Below, in pieces: positions 43,777 to 56,837 of a DNA stretch of 64,000 nucleotides. Within the stretch, counting starts at the first letter, position 1. Every line of letters begins with the position of its first letter. Where the stretch lies: contig NC_058521.1 of assembly GCF_904849725.1 (NCBI RefSeq), positions 557,772,176 through 557,836,175 on the forward strand. Reading direction: 5' to 3'. The notes below the pieces were generated by a model that worked only from the letters and a program-made list of their open reading frames with translations, was not told the DNA's origin and did no database searches. The DNA is from Hordeum vulgare subsp. vulgare (Eukaryota; Streptophyta; Magnoliopsida; Poales; Poaceae). The position numbers were made by a program, and so were the translations under genes.

Positions 43777-46700
43777 AGTTGGTATCAGAGCAAGGACCGA
43801 CCTAGGACCCCCCTTGATTGATCGAACTTGGCCGAGTCGAGTCTAGTGAAAAACTATTTGAGTCTTAGTTATATATCGGAGAGTAGGATTTTTTTCTCCT
43901 CTTCTATGCTCTGGTGAGGAATCTTGACGTAATAATTTATTCTACTCCTCTTCCCACTCAAATTTTTTTAGGATCTTGCGGATATTTATGGAATCTATAT
44001 GATGCCGATGTGACGGAGTTCTGTCTTGGTGCCTCCTGTCTGACTTGATTTTCTTCCGGGGAGTTGAGCTCCACGGGATTCTTGAGCACATCGTTATCAT
44101 TCAGGTTTCTTGGTATCTCAGTACAAAGGATGTTCGTAATTGCTTCAATACTAGTAGTGGCGAGATAACCCCGATGTCCCCAGTACTAGTGCAAATTGTT
44201 CGGGAGTACTGCCATACTTTGTATCGTTGTGATCACGAGGGTCTGTAGTAGATGAAGGTCCGAGATTCTGGTCGTGTGTTAACGGATGTGATACAAGTGA
44301 CGGGTTAGTATAGGAGTTGTGTGATCATTACTCCTTGTATCCGTGTACCAGATTGCATGACCAGATATTTCGGGAATTCATAAGTGGGAATTCAAGTAGT
44401 TACTTATAGGACAATCTTCCAACAAATGCATGATGTTAGGTTGGGTTTGACATCTAGTGGATTCGTTTGCTCACGGTCGACTTACAGTGGTACACGTTGT
44501 GTCTTAAAAAGTCCTTGTAGCTTGCTACGACTCGGGGACGCTTCGTATGTCAAGTGCACTGCCTTGCACTTGATGGCTATTGTAAATCGTGCTCGTGCGA
44601 TCCTGTCCACGAAAATATCAGACGAAATCTTTCTCATGAGTTTGTTCTGGCTTGTTTCATAAGCCTCACCCTTTGTTTTGTTTTTATATCGTAATTCAAG
44701 TTGCTTCGATGCCAAGTGGTGATTTCAGATCTTTTCCAAGAGGTGTTCTCATATTTTTATGTGAATGCCAATTCTTTTGCTTAATCAGTTGTCTTGTCAA
44801 TTCTTGTTAACCGGAGTTGTCATGTTAATTCCTTTTTAACCGGTGTGTTTCTCTCCAAGTGGATTCAATCCTCTTTAATTTTTGCAAGATCATTCTCTCA
44901 TTTTATTCCAGAGTTCATCTCATCTGTCTCAATTTGTCTTTGTTTTTTCCCGCCCTCCCACCCTTTTTCTCAGTGATTCAATTTTCATCCAGGAGTTTTT
45001 CTTTTCATTGTGCTTCCGCTGTCTGTTCTTTTCTCTCTTACCCGGTGATGCATTGTGAAGATTCTCAGGAGCTTCGTGTTCATCTTTATTCGTTCTTGTC
45101 ATCTTTTCCGGTGAATTTAATTCAGTTGTCCGTGTTCATCATATCCTATGTATCCTTGTTATTCTTTCCCATGTCGGAAATTTTTATGAGCCTATCTTGG
45201 TATATATTCCTCTTTTTTTCTATCCGGGGTGTTGAAGATATCTCGGAAGTTTCGTGTTTTCAATTCTTTTAAGTATTTCGAGGTTCTCAACCTCATCTAG
45301 TTCTCTTCATACCGGTGCAATATCTCTCTTCCAAGCAATCTTTTCTAACGGTGCTTTCTTCGAGTGGGCCCATAACCCACAGGTTTTCCCAGGATCTTGT
45401 GTGGCTCTTGTAATCATCCGGATATCTTTAACTCTTTTCAACTATGACGTAAGCATGATTTTCATCAGTCATATTCCTTCTCCAAGATCTATTTGAATTA
45501 ATTCATTCTTCGGCTCAACCTTGCATTCTTCGTTATTTTGGAGTTTCTCATTCGTTGTTCTCGTCATCATTCTCAGCTTGCGATTTGAAGGAGTGTTTCT
45601 CTCAGTATTTTTCCATTCTTTTGAAGATTGTCATCTCAGCTTCGTGTTATCATCTTGAATTTGTTTTCTATCATGAGTAATTCCTTTCTTGCTATCCGGT
45701 GCATTTCTGAGTTGTTTTTATTTCTCGTTCCTCCGAAGGCCATCATTTCTGAAGATTCTTCGTTCTCAGCTTTCAGCTTTCGTTCTCTAATTCTTCTCAA
45801 TTGTTGTCTCTTCGTTTGTCTCTCAATTGTTCCGATGCCTTGCTCTAGTTTTTTCTCTCAGGTGGCTCATGATCTCTTCATTCTCGTGTATCTCCATTCA
45901 TTCATGGTTGCCTCGTTGATTTCAATTCTCACCGTTGTTTCTTGCAACATTTCTTCTAGTTTGTGCTCATATATCTCTCCTAAATCATTTCTAGAAGAAT
46001 AAATGGTATGCTAAATCCGTTGATTGTCATCAGTTTAACTTGATGAAGGATAAGCTTAACATAATTCTTATTCTTGTTCGTAGTAATCTGAATTTTTCTT
46101 CCGGAGTGGCTAATGATATCAATTCTTTTCTCTAGCGCTTATATTTCTTTTCGGATTTTCAAGTTCTTTTAGTATCTCTTTGTGAAGCTTCATTTAAATC
46201 ATGGCAAGGTCATGATCTTATTCTTTTCTACCTTCATATCGTTGCATCATTCATTTGTATACGGAGGTCCTTCATGGTGATTCATAAAGATTTCAATTCA
46301 TTCTCAAAGTGTTCTTCAAGATTCTTGTTGGAGAACCTCAAGTTTTCTTCTCTTGCATTTCCAAGTGCATTTGTTCTTCATTTTCCTCTGAGGTGCTATT
46401 ATAGCACTCTTGTTAGTGTAGGAGCCTCAAAGAGATTTCCTTTCAAGAATGAGATAATTAAACCCACTAATTCTATGATCATGAGATATTTTCAATCCAT
46501 GATTTCTTCATTGAGCTATCTTGGTTTGGATTTCACCTAGAGCTTTTCCTATGGATTGTGCTATCATGGTGCTTGTCATTAATCCCAGTTCTCAATGTAT
46601 CCTCTTGGTGTCAGTAAGTGTTCATATCTTGTTGCTCCCAATCTATCCTTGTTTCTTTTAGTGGTTGGTTGTCACCTCATATTGGTTGAGATGATCTTCA

Positions 46701-47190
46701 TAAACCCGCTACTATCTTGTTCTTTCGTTGTTGGTTTTCCAACTACTATGTCAATTCTCTATCCGGAGGCTCTTCAATTCTATTGTGATGGTAGTTGTCA
46801 TTCTTTTTCTTCATTCTCTTCTTCCATATGAGCTAGTTCATATTCTCTTGTTCCGGAGGCATTGTGATATGCTCTTTTGGGTCTATCTTGTTGTTCTAGC
46901 AAGATCATGGTCTTCCCTTGCTCTATTTTGTTGTTTGTTATGAATATTGTCTATTTCTTCGATATTATCGAATTTTTTTGTCCCATTTTCCTACCGAAGT
47001 GCTGCCGAAATTTTCCGTGAATTCTTGCTTCTTCCTCATGTCATTCCTCATCTCTTTGCAACCTTCAAGGATTGTTGGTTTCACTCGTTTGTCAAAGAAG
47101 CTACTAAGTTTTTACCTCTTGTTCTTTCTCATCCTCTCCCCCTTTCATTCTTGGATCTCGGGGCGAGATCTTCTTGTAGTCTAGGAGAGT
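43777..47190 (+). other. L2 non-coding internal region
   Basis: Starts with PBS tggtatcagagc (43780-43791) and the leader shared with D and L1 (to about 44429). Positions 44430-44698 (269 bp) are absent from L1; this accounts exactly for the difference in internal length (3414 versus 3145 bp). The rest is T/C-rich and non-coding, parallel to L1. The hairpin (47153-47170) and a purine-rich run close the region. Confidence 0.8.
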
Positions 47191-50100
47191 TGTGACAGCC
47201 CGAGACCGACGTTCCAGAAGATTCCCCCTTCTATTCCGTTTTCCATCGTGTGATTAGACTTATTTGTTGCATCGTCATGTAGTTTGCATCATCGCACCAT
47301 GCATGGCATCATGTCAACCGTGTCTTGTCGGTGTTAACTGTTGCTCCGTGTTGTTGGGTGTTAGTGCTTCGTGAGTGGCGTCGTTTGTAGGCATGATGAG
47401 AGTGCGTGCGTGAGGGCCACCGCTAAACCCCGTTGCACCGCAGAACTAAACCTTCTCTCCCCTCTCTTTTATTTGTTGTGCGGTTTGCTAAAGTTTCCGT
47501 TTTAACCCCGTCAAAAGATTCGTCTTCTTTTAAAACCCTTTTATAAAATGCGGGGGCAACCCTTAGGTTTTTATTTTATTTCTCCGTTCGTTTTATTTTA
47601 AAACCGTCCCATTTTATTTTCTCTTTTAAAAGGCTTTTATTTTATTCTTTAAATAAAGAGGTTTTATTTAATTCTTCAAAGGGGTTCGATTTTTATTTTA
47701 TTTTTGTAAACGGGTTTTAATTTTATTTCTTCAAAAGGTTTTGTTTTATTTCTTTTAAAAAAATGCCCAAAACTATTTCTTATAGTGGGGTATGTTCTTA
47801 AGTAGTTAAAAGACATTTTCTTGATTTTAATTTTTTCTGTTAAAACCTTTTTTTGTGAGTTTCTATTTTTTTTCTTTTTTCTTTTAAAAAAAAGGGGAAA
47901 ATCAAGTTTTAAAAAAAACCCAAATGGGGGAGGAGCCAGGCCACGCCAACCGGCCCAAGGCCCAGCCTTCCCCCGTGACCTAGCCCGCTTCCCCCGTGCG
48001 CCTCCTCCTCCTCGCCCGATCCCTTCTTCCACCTCGCCTCCTCTCCCCTGCCCCGATCCCTCTCTCTCGATCCCGGTCGCCAGCTCCAGCCGCGCCATGC
48101 CCGCTGCCGCGCGCCGCCCTCCCGAGCCGCCTGCAGGTTCCCTCGCCGCCGCGCCGCCATGACCGCTCCCCCTGCTGCGTCCATGGCGTGCCCACCGTCG
48201 GCCGATATGCTGCCCGTCCCGCGCGCCGCCCTCACCCCCGAGTTCTCCGCGTCGCCGTGGCCGCCGTGCTGGCCTCCTGCACAGGCCTGCGCGCCCGCCG
48301 TGCTCGCCCTGACGCCGGCTTGCCCCTGCCCGAGCTGGCCCCGTCGCCGGTGCGCCGCCCCGCCATGAGGGCCTCCCCGTGCTGCGCCGCCACGCCAGCG
48401 TGCCCCGCCCGCCTCGTCCAGCCCTCCTCCTCGATGCTCGCCCGGGCCAATGCCCGCGCCGCCGTGCCGCTGATGTAGCGGCTTGCTGTGCCGAGCCGCC
48501 GCCGTTGCTCTGCTGCCTGCTGCGGGTTTGCTGCTGCACGCCTGCTCGCGTCGCTGTGCTGCTGCCCGTTGCTGTTGCGAGGTGCCGCTGCCGTTCCTTG
48601 CTGTAGCTAGCTGCTGCCTGATGTGTGCCGTAGCCGCCTGTAGCTTGTTGTTGCAATGCTGTTGCTAGTTGTTGTAGATGCTGTTGCTTTGCTAGCTGAT
48701 GATTTTGCTGTTAGATGCTAGTCTAGGTAGATAGTAGCTTGCGGTTTGTCCGCTTACGCTAGCCGTGTTGCTGCCGCTTGCGTCGCCGCGTAGACCATCC
48801 CCGCCTACCGTGAGTCGTCGACGAGATTCGACAAGTACCACGACGTCCTCGACGACCCCGGAACGTCATCGACTACCGACGCTGAAGACCTGAGAACCAC
48901 GACGCCGAGCGAACGACTACCGTCGACGAGACCGTGTTCCACTACTTCAACTACCGGCGCGTGTACGACTACTTCAACGACGCCCACCACGAACCGATCC
49001 GCCCCGATACGCACGCGTCGAAGGTATAACGATGAGACGTGGCCCAGAACCGTTTGCATGTGATGTATGAGTTGTATGTATGTTGCACCGTATGTTTTGC
49101 ATCGTATGTTGCCGTAGCACGTTGTATCACTTTTGTTGTGCCCCGACACCTGGGAACCCGGTAATCGGGATCACCCCACCTTTATTTACCGTTCCCGCAT
49201 GCGCTCCCTATTCGTTGGCACGATACCCCGTTGAGTTATCGGGATAGGAACGTTGCCGTGGCATCGTTTCTGATTTGCCGCCATGGTTTCCTCTCGCTCG
49301 CCGTGGCGACACCTTGCTTCTTTCCCTTCTTGCCGTGGTGTGATGTCTTGCATGCATGACGCATTCATGGCATATAATCTTGTGTTGCATGTTCTTGTGC
49401 CGTAGCTCCGTTCTAAGTCCGACGTGCTATCGACTAGGTTGTCATGTAGGTTCGTCGCTTCACCCTTGCCATGTTAACTACAATTTAATATTGCCGTGTA
49501 AATAATCGAGAGTGAATTAAATAATTAATCGTGGAGTTTCGTCGATATGCAACCCGTTGCATATCGAGCTTCACTTAATGTGTAATGTTTGCGTGAGGTG
49601 AATTGCCATGCCATCCCTTGCATGTTAATCTGTTCATGCATCATATTAGGGTATGCATCATGTCTTGATTTGTGGTGGTGAATACTTGTGTTGATGTTTG
49701 TTTCCGGTTTGCCCGTCTCGATAGAGTTCCGCAAGCGTGTCGAAATGTGAGGACCCATTCGACTACCTTGGTTTGCCGACTTCTCCGAGTTGTTCTTCTT
49801 CCAAGCGGGATCTCAGGCAAGATGATCATTTCCCCAGATACCATTACTATCATTGCCATGCTAGTTTTACCGTTGCTACCGTTTATGTCTCGTTGCCTAC
49901 CACATGTTAAATATCAGCCTCTCTACAATGCCATGTTAACCTTCAACCTGTTCGACCTAGCAAACCACTGATTGGCTATGTTACTGCTTGCTTAACCCTG
50001 TTGATAGCGTTGCTAGTTGCAGGTGCTTTGCTTCCATGTGATAACATGGGCTCCTTGTTATATCACCATATTTAAATGATATTTAATTTAATGCACCTAT

Positions 50101-51488
50101 ATACTTGGTAAAAGGTGGAAGGCTCGGCCTTTCTAGCCTGGTGTTTTGTTCCACCTTTGCCCCCTTAGTTTCGGCTACCGGTGTTATGTTCCATAAATGA
50201 GCGCTCCTAACACGATCGGGGTTGTTATCGGGACCCCCTTGATAATTCGTTTTAGATTAAAGCTGGTCTGGAAAGGCCCAACTTTGGTACTACATTTGCC
50301 TAATCACCTAATAAAATTGCATAGGGACCCGCCGACACCCGCGGACTAAGTTAATCAACCCCCGGGCCAGTGCTCCTCATGAGTGTTGGTCCAAAACAGA
50401 GCACCGTGCGGGGCCACCGCGAGGAAACTCGAGGTTTGGCACTCATACGCTTCGCTTATCCGTCGTGTCCTGAGAACGAGGTACGCGACTCCTATCGGGA
50501 TCGTCGACACGTCGGGCGGCCTTGCTGGATTAGTTTTACCTTTGACGAGATATCTTGTGCATCGGGATTCCAGTGATGCTTTGGGTAATCTCAGAGTTGA
50601 GGTTTTCCACTGGGGAATCCGACGAGATCGCGAGCTTCGTGATTGAGGATTTCTATGCGGCTTGTGGTAATTTGTGATGGATTAGTTGGAGCACCCCTGC
50701 AGGGTTAAATCTTTCGGAAAGCCGTGCCCGCGGTTATGTGGCAACGTGGAAACTTTGTTTAGCACTGGTTCTAGATAACTCGAAGTTAATTAATTAAAAT
50801 ATGCCAACTGTGTGCGTAACCGTGACTGTCTCTTTCGTGAGTTCCTTCTCCGATCGAGGACACGGTGGGGTTATGTCTGACGTAGGTAGGTGTTCAGGAT
50901 CATTCATTTGATCATCAGTAGACACGTCTGTTATGCGTAGATCTTCCCCCTCTTATTTCTTGTACTCGTAAGTTTAGCCACCAAATATATGCTTAGCCGC
51001 TGCTGCAACCTCACCACTTAACCATGCCTCACCCATTAAGCTTTACTAGTCTTGATACCTTTGGAAATGAGATTGCCGAGTCCCCCGTGGCTCACAGATT
51101 ACTACAACACCAGTTGCGGGTACAGGTAAAGGTTACTTGACGCGAGCGCGTTGATTGTTCATTTGGAGTTTCTTCTTCTTCTTCTTCTTCATCGATCTAG
51201 GATGGGTTCCAGGCCGGCAGCCTGGGATAGCAAGGATGGACGTCGTTCTTATTTTTCTCGTTTGTTTTCGTCCGTAGTCGGACCCTGCACTTACTCTTGA
51301 TGATTATGTAATGTACTGATGTGACTCTGATGTAGCTTGTGGCGAGTGTAAGCCAATTCTATATATCTCTTCCTTTTAGTACATGTACTTGTAACGATAT
51401 CCATTCTTGCGACACGACGAGATGCGCTTCTATCCCTGACGAGGCCCTCGTGCCAAATTGAGGATAGGGTCGCATCTTGGGCGTGACA
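47191..51488 (+). repeat. L2 3' LTR
   Basis: 4298 bp, very close to the L2 5' LTR by eye, with scattered single-base changes (for example gataccg versus gagaccg near the start) and small indels. Followed by TSD taggg and then A LTR sequence. Confidence 0.92.
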
Positions 51489-52101
51489 TAGGGTTTGGAG
51501 ATGATATGGTGCTGATGAAGATGTTGATGGTGATGAGTCCCCTCTGATGAGAAGAGTGTTGGTGATGACGATGGCGACGATTTCCCCCTCCGGGAGGGAA
51601 GTTTCCCCGGCAGGATCGTCCTGGCGGAGCTCTAGATTGGTTCTGCTCAAGTTCCGCCTCATGGCGGCTGCGAATCCTCCGAAAAGCTCCCTTCTCATTT
51701 TTTTCCGGACGAAACCCTTCATAGAGCAAAAGATGAGCGTCGGAGGGGCAACAGGGGGCCCACAAGCCCCCCAGGCCCGGCTAGAGGGGGTAGGCCGGGC
51801 CTGGCGGGCTTGTGGCCTCCAGGTGGCGCCCCTCTGGTACTTCTTCCGCCCATTATTTTTTATATATTCCCAAAAAAATTCCACGTTGATTTTCACGGCT
51901 TTTGGAGTTGCGCAGAATAGGCATCTCAAACTTGCTCCCTTTTCAGGCCAGAATTCCAGCTGCCGGCATTCTCCCTCTTCATGTAAACCTTGCAAAATGA
52001 GAGAGAAAATGCATAAGTATTGTACCTCGAAGTGTAATAATAGCCCAAAAAGCAATAAATATCAACATGAAAGCATGATGCAAAATGGACGTATCATGTA
52101 T

Positions 52102-53540
52102 CAACATGTTTGGCATTGTTAGCAAACAATACTTTTTGCACATTAGAAATTTGTTCAAGCTGAGTTTGAACCATATGAAAATGCTTAACAAGACCTTTAA
52201 CATCATTAACAGTTCTATTTAAAACATCAAGCAAACTTTTGATAGCAAAGGAATTATCATGCAACTGGCTTTGAATCCTCTCATTAAAGTGATTTTGCTT
52301 GACAATGAAATTATCAAGATCATCTAAGCATTGGTCAGGGGGCTTACCATGAGGGATGTCACTTGCATTGAATTCTAAAAGAGAGTGTACCTCTACCATA
52401 GGTGGGTGAGTGGTAGGCTCACATAATTTCTCAATTGGAGGTAGATTCTTCACACCTTCTGTTTTAATACCTTTCTCTTTAATAGACTTCTTGGCTTCTT
52501 GCATAACTTTGGGGCTCAAGAAAAGCATACCCCTCTTCTTTGGTGGTGGAGGTGGTTCAGGAACGGACCAATCATCATGATTCTTAGCTATCTTGCCCAT
52601 TTGTTCTTAATCATCGTCCAGTGTTCTTTCCCTGAAAACACAACCAGCACAACTATCGAGATAGGTTCTAGATTCATTAGTTAGACCAGCATAAAATATA
52701 TCAAGCAGTTCATTCTTAGGGACTCCATGTCCCGGTCTAGCCTTGAGTAAAGTGCAATACCTCCCCCAAGCTTTATGGAGGTGCTCATCCTACAACTGTT
52801 TAAAGTTATATATTCTTTGTAAAGCCGCATGTTGCTTATGAGAAGGAAAATATATAGCAACAAAAGATTGAGCTAAATCTTGAGGACTCTTAATGGAACC
52901 ACATGGTAGTGCATCATACCATGCTTTAGCATCTTCCTTCAAAGAGAAAGGAAGTAGCTTAGTGACATAATAATTTCTCTTCTTGTCGTCAGTAGTGAAT
53001 AGGTCACCCAACTCAATGAGTTTGGTAAGGTGTGCAATAGCGTCATCATTTTCTTTGCCATAAAAGGGGTCACCTTCAACTGTGGATATAAGTGAAAGAT
53101 CGACAGAGAAATCAAAATCAGCATCCTCAATGCAAATAGGAGATGAAGCAAATTTAGGATCAGGAGTAAATTTGTTCTTCATAGAATGCTTTTCAAGAAG
53201 CTTCTTAACAGAAGCACGGTCATAGTCGGCACACTCTGTAAGTTCCCTGCATAAATCATCATCAAGTTCAATATAATCATCATCAAGAATTCTTTCCCTG
53301 AGACCACTCAAGTCTGAGACTCAATAAAATAACCAAGTAAACCAGTCTCATCAATAGTAGTAGAAGTCTCATCAAAAGTATCAGGCATAGTGACAGACTC
53401 GGTAGAAGCAGCATGTTGTGGTGGTGAAGCAAACTTACTCTAATGGAAGGTGAATCAAGCGTAGCGCTAGTGCTAAGAACAGTACCTTTTCGTGTAGTGG
53501 ATGGTAAAATTGGAACCTTGGGGTCTCCTTTCTTACCCAT
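52102..53540 (-). pseudogene. B gag, N-terminal and central part
   Basis: First ATG at 53540 (MGKKGDPKVPILPSTTRKG), about 60 bp after the PBS; a frameshift near 53300 leads to the main frame. The capsid-like region is clear: HLTKLIELGDLF, LLPFSLKEDAKAWYDALP, FVAIYFPSHKQHAALQRI. In-frame stops interrupt at about 52790 (TAG) and 52604 (TAA), but the same frame continues through both (DEHLHKAWGRYCTL, then KNHDDWSVPEPPPPPKKRG) to the A insertion at 52102, and on at 4087. A long helical stretch near the end (LLDVLNRTVNDVKGLVKHF) could be a coiled coil. Domain order agrees with the gag of A. Confidence 0.83.
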
Positions 53541-53597
53541 AGCAGATAAATCGCAGCAAGCAAAATAACTCCAAGTAGACTTGTAAATAAAGCTATG

Positions 53598-53616
53598 CTC
53601 CCCAGCAACGGTGCTA
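53598..53616 (-). promoter_or_regulatory. B primer-binding site
   Basis: Minus strand tagcaccgttgctgggga, 11 bp from the LTR: a tRNA-Asp-type site with several changes. Confidence 0.75.
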
Positions 53617-53627
53617 GAAAATAGTCT

Positions 53628-55020
53628 TGATAACCCACAAGTGTAGGGGATCGCAACAGTCTTCGCGAGTAAGATAACCCAATTTATTGATTCGACACAA
53701 GGGGAGCCAAAGAATATTTATAAGCTTTAACAGTTCAGTTGTCAATCCAACCGCACCTGAAAGATACTTGCTTGGCAATGAAATATTGGTAGCAACTGTG
53801 ATCTGGAAGTGATGGTGGCAACGGAAATCATGGTGGCAAAGCAACGGAAGTAAAACACCGAAAGTAGAGCAACTGGTAACTAGCAGGATTAAAACATTGT
53901 AGGCTAGGGAGATGGATGGTTGGTCATGCATGATAGATATCATTTATTTAACTTGGGGCAAGGCACATAGAAAAGTAATGATCATCTAGGCAAATATCAA
54001 ACATTAGGCATGTATCCCAAGGTAGTCGTGCGAGCTTGCAATAAGAACTTGCACAACATCTTTTGTCCTACCATCCCACTACCAAAAGGACCAAAAGGAA
54101 CTTATGGAGATTAAGGTGCTCCTGTCAAAGATCACCGGAACAAAGCATTAATAATCAATGGATACATGGAATCCTCAAACCATAGTCTATCCCCTTTGGT
54201 GTCCCAAGCTGTCACCATTGGGATCGCCGGTTCCGGACTATAATAGGTGCATACTACTCATAGATAGGATCATGAACACAAATATATTCATGAAAACATA
54301 AGGTATTCAGATCTGAAATCATGGCACTCGATCCCTAAGTGACAAGCATTAAGAGTAACAAGTAGTAGCAAAGCTGATAAACACCATAGTAGATGATAGG
54401 CAACATGCCCCCAACAATTCGACGAACTATTACATGATCTAACTCATCCAGTCTCTACCATCCCCTTCACCTACAACAGGGAATTACTCACCCATGATGG
54501 GGGAAGCCATGGAAGGGTGATGGAATGGTGATGGTGATGACGATGGCTACGATTTCCCCTCTCCGGAGGCCACGGCAGCCTCCAGATTAGCTCTCCCGGA
54601 GAAGAACCGAGGGTGGCGGCGGCTCTGCGTCGAGAACTTGCAAAAAAACTTATGTTCTAGGATTTCTTCGTCACGGGTAAAAATAGGAGCCAAAGTAGGG
54701 CACCAGAGGGGGTGGACCCCACCCAGGCGGCCTCCCAGCGCGGCGAGGGGGCAGGTCGCGCCCACATGTCGCCTGGAGCCGTGGCGGCCCCATCTGGCCC
54801 ATCTTCTGGCCCAGGGTTCCTCCCGGTGGGTGGATTTTCTCTATTTTTTATTGGAATTTTCCGGGACGCCTAAATATCCATTTTCCTGCACATAAGAAAT
54901 CCATGCAGTCAGCTCTACTGAAAACAACATTAGTTCGGGTGTTTCATTCAAATCATGCAAGAATTAGGCCAAAACAATAGCAAAAGTGTTTGGAAAAGTC
55001 TATATGTTTGAGACGTATCA
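53628..55020 (-). repeat. B 5' LTR
   Basis: 1393 bp, minus strand TGATACGTCTCAAAC (55020) to ...GGGTTATCA (53628). It differs in sequence from the A and W LTRs but shares the TGATACGTC start. The partner LTR is outside the window, so the end at 55020 rests on the TG start and the change of sequence. Confidence 0.82.
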
Positions 55021-55300
55021 GGGCCCTCGTGTGGCCCCCGGCCTTCCTCTGATGCTTGTTGTTCTTCTTTTGGTCCAGAAAAAATCTCCAAAAGTTGCAG
55101 GTCATTTGGACTTCGTTTGGTATGGTAAACTTGAAAAGTGAAAAACATGCAGAAAACAACAACTCGCACTAGGCACTCGGTCAATAGGTTAGTGCTCAAA
55201 AATAATATAAATTGGTAAATAAATAACCCAAAAGTATTCTAGAATGGTAATATATCAGCATGGAACAATCAAAAATTATAGATATGTTGGAGATGTATCA
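55021..55300 (-). repeat. C: LTR fragment in which B is inserted
   Basis: Minus strand TGATACATCTCCAACATATC (from 55300) with 280 bp of a W-like LTR start, cut by B at 55021 (ggccc). Its remainder would lie left of B's 3' LTR, outside the window. The bases ctgat (55301-55305) would be its TSD. Confidence 0.65.
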
Positions 55301-55580
55301 CTGATACAGAAACACGACAAAGGATAGTCCGGGAGATCATGGCGCACTTGAACGTTCCTCAGGAGTGAAGAGATCAGGTGGAACACGCTGCACTGAAGAA
55401 GGTCGGGATGTTTGGAGAAAATGGAAGCATGTATTGTACAAGAAGTACTTGAGTCCAGGAAAGGACCCAATCCCCCCATACCCCCAAATTACAAAGGAAG
55501 ACTCGACATGATTCAAAAGGGTGAGGGCCACTGAAGAGTTTACTAAGAAGAGTGACATGCAATCGAAACTTCAGAAGAAG

Positions 55581-55618
<38 letters not shown>

Positions 55619-56837
55619 GTATGGGTGTGGCAGGATACTACAAGATGAAATTTATATGGGATCGGGAGGACAAAGAAGCAGTAGCCGCAGGTGGCAAACC
55701 GGCCTTTAGTGAAATTAGGGGCACTCGTGTTAGGGACTACTTGCGGGCACGTTCAAAGATGCATGGAGACGATTCTTATTACTTCGAAAACTCAGCACAC
55801 CAAGAACTGTATAATGTGATGGCAAAGGCTTCCAAAAACACTCAAAGGTTCTACAGGAACTCAAGGCCATGTGACATTCTGTCTGAGGCTTTGACTACCA
55901 AAGAGCCCCCTGGTCGTGCAAAGGGTATTGGGGTCATTGCCCCACATAAGAGGGCTTCCTCACTAAGCAAATAAGAGAGGCTCAACATGAAAAAGGCTTG
56001 GAGTGATGATAAGAAGAAAGAGTTGTGTGAAATGATTAAGAGGTACATGTATCCTGGAATTCAAAAGGAAGTTTAGGAGTCATATATGCAGTAGAAGACA
56101 CTAATGCTGAGAGATAGTCACGAGACGCAAGGGGATGTCGGCATGGATGATGTCACTTATTGTATGGCAACACCGCACAAGAGTAGTTGTGCATCACCTG
56201 ACCCTAGATACAATGATGTTGTAGTTGGACATGATGGTGCTATATCTGATCTATATGGACAGGAGGGAAAGTGAAGGTAGTGCTTACACATTATGAAGGT
56301 ACTTCAGAATGTGCAACAGCGTGGGTTTACAACCCTAAAATGGACGTGTGACTCTTTTTGAACAATGTTCCATTGAAGCCAGGTTGCGTGAAGTGCTACG
56401 TGACTGAAATAAAGCCTAGATTCAATAATTTTCCCTAAAGAATGTCCTTGGGGACCCTGATGAGCAAAGGACCTAGGAAAAAATACGATTAAATCATATC
56501 TAGTGGCCATGGAAAAAAATTAGACTTCCTATATGAGATCCATCCACCCCCCCCCCCAAAAAAACAACCAATGTAGCCCTCGAACCGGTGACTCTCTTCT
56601 CGCGACAACAGATCTCGTATGACTCCCCTGATGAACATACTCTTGGGAATCCGATGCCCGAGGCAACAACCTGTGATCCGCCCGCCCGACTTCCCGCCAT
56701 ACATGCCAGGTCATCGTCCGCTCTTGAGCAACCTGTGGCAAGGCCTACAACTGTTGACTAACATCTACATGCTTTAGTCACATGTCAGCCACCAAAGCAA
56801 AACGTCCAGACACATCGGCATTGCATGCTCAGCAGAC
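55301..56837 (+). pseudogene. CACTA ORF2-like, N-terminal part
   Basis: Discontinuous coding-like sequence. The best frame is 55620-55971: MGVAGYYKMKFIWDREDKEA, FSEIRGTRVRDYLRARSKMH, YFENSAHQELYNVMAKASKN, ending at a TAA. Further pieces in other frames follow (ATAWVYNPKMDV and VPLKPGCVKCYVTEIKPRF near 56310-56440, with a stop between them). The product resembles the uncharacterised N-terminal region of plant CACTA second ORFs; its role is not known to me. Several stops and shifts show it is dead. The frame reopens after the Angela-like LTR at 60108. Confidence 0.5.
55582..55617. repeat. (AC)n microsatellite
   Basis: About 18 AC units, uninterrupted, inside the coding-like part of the CACTA. 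Confidence 0.95.

Larger units (their letters stand above)
39490..51488 (+). mobile_element. L2: LARD-type non-autonomous LTR element
   Basis: LTRs 39490-43776 (4287 bp) and 47191-51488 (4298 bp), internal 43777-47190 (3414 bp), perfect TSD taggg (39485-39489 and 51489-51493). Same family as L1 but a distinct subgroup: the 5' 1.5 kb of the LTR differs considerably. It is complete in structure, with no gag or pol. It sits in the 5' LTR of A. Confidence 0.93.
4088..52096 (-). mobile_element. A: Gypsy LTR retrotransposon with gag-pol, minus strand (Sabrina-like, tentative)
   Basis: A spans 48 kb only because W2, L1 (with D inside) and L2 sit in it; its own sequence is about 9.9 kb. In minus-strand order: 5' LTR (38566-52096, split by L2), PBS (38536-38554), gag, protease, [L1], reverse transcriptase, RNase H, integrase, third ORF, [W2 with a deletion], 3' non-coding end, polypurine tract, 3' LTR (4088-5611). 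The LTRs are 1524 and about 1527 bp. The domain order protease-RT-RNase H-integrase is that of Ty3/Gypsy elements; the tRNA-Asp-like PBS fits the Athila/Tat branch. Family name is from memory. Confidence 0.9.
38566..52096 (-). repeat. A 5' LTR, split by L2
   Basis: The two parts, 38566-39489 and 51494-52096, join to about 1527 bp, matching 4088-5611 in order and length. L2 entered at taggg. The inverted repeat is at about 51757-51817. Confidence 0.9.
3158..55020 (-). mobile_element. B: Gypsy LTR retrotransposon, minus strand, split by A and W1
   Basis: B is present as 3158-4087 and 52102-55020. In minus-strand order it has a 5' LTR (53628-55020), a PBS (53598-53616), gag (53540 down to 52102, resuming at 4087) and the start of protease (3559 to 3158), where W1 cuts it; the rest lies beyond the left edge. 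The gag reading runs across the A insertion once A and one tgtat copy are removed. B itself sits in an older LTR (C), whose fragment follows at 55021. Confidence 0.85.

Noticed and set aside
55552..55620. His-Thr repeat protein start across the AC microsatellite
   Set aside because: The alternating His-Thr run is only the (AC)n repeat read in frame; the credible coding part starts after it.
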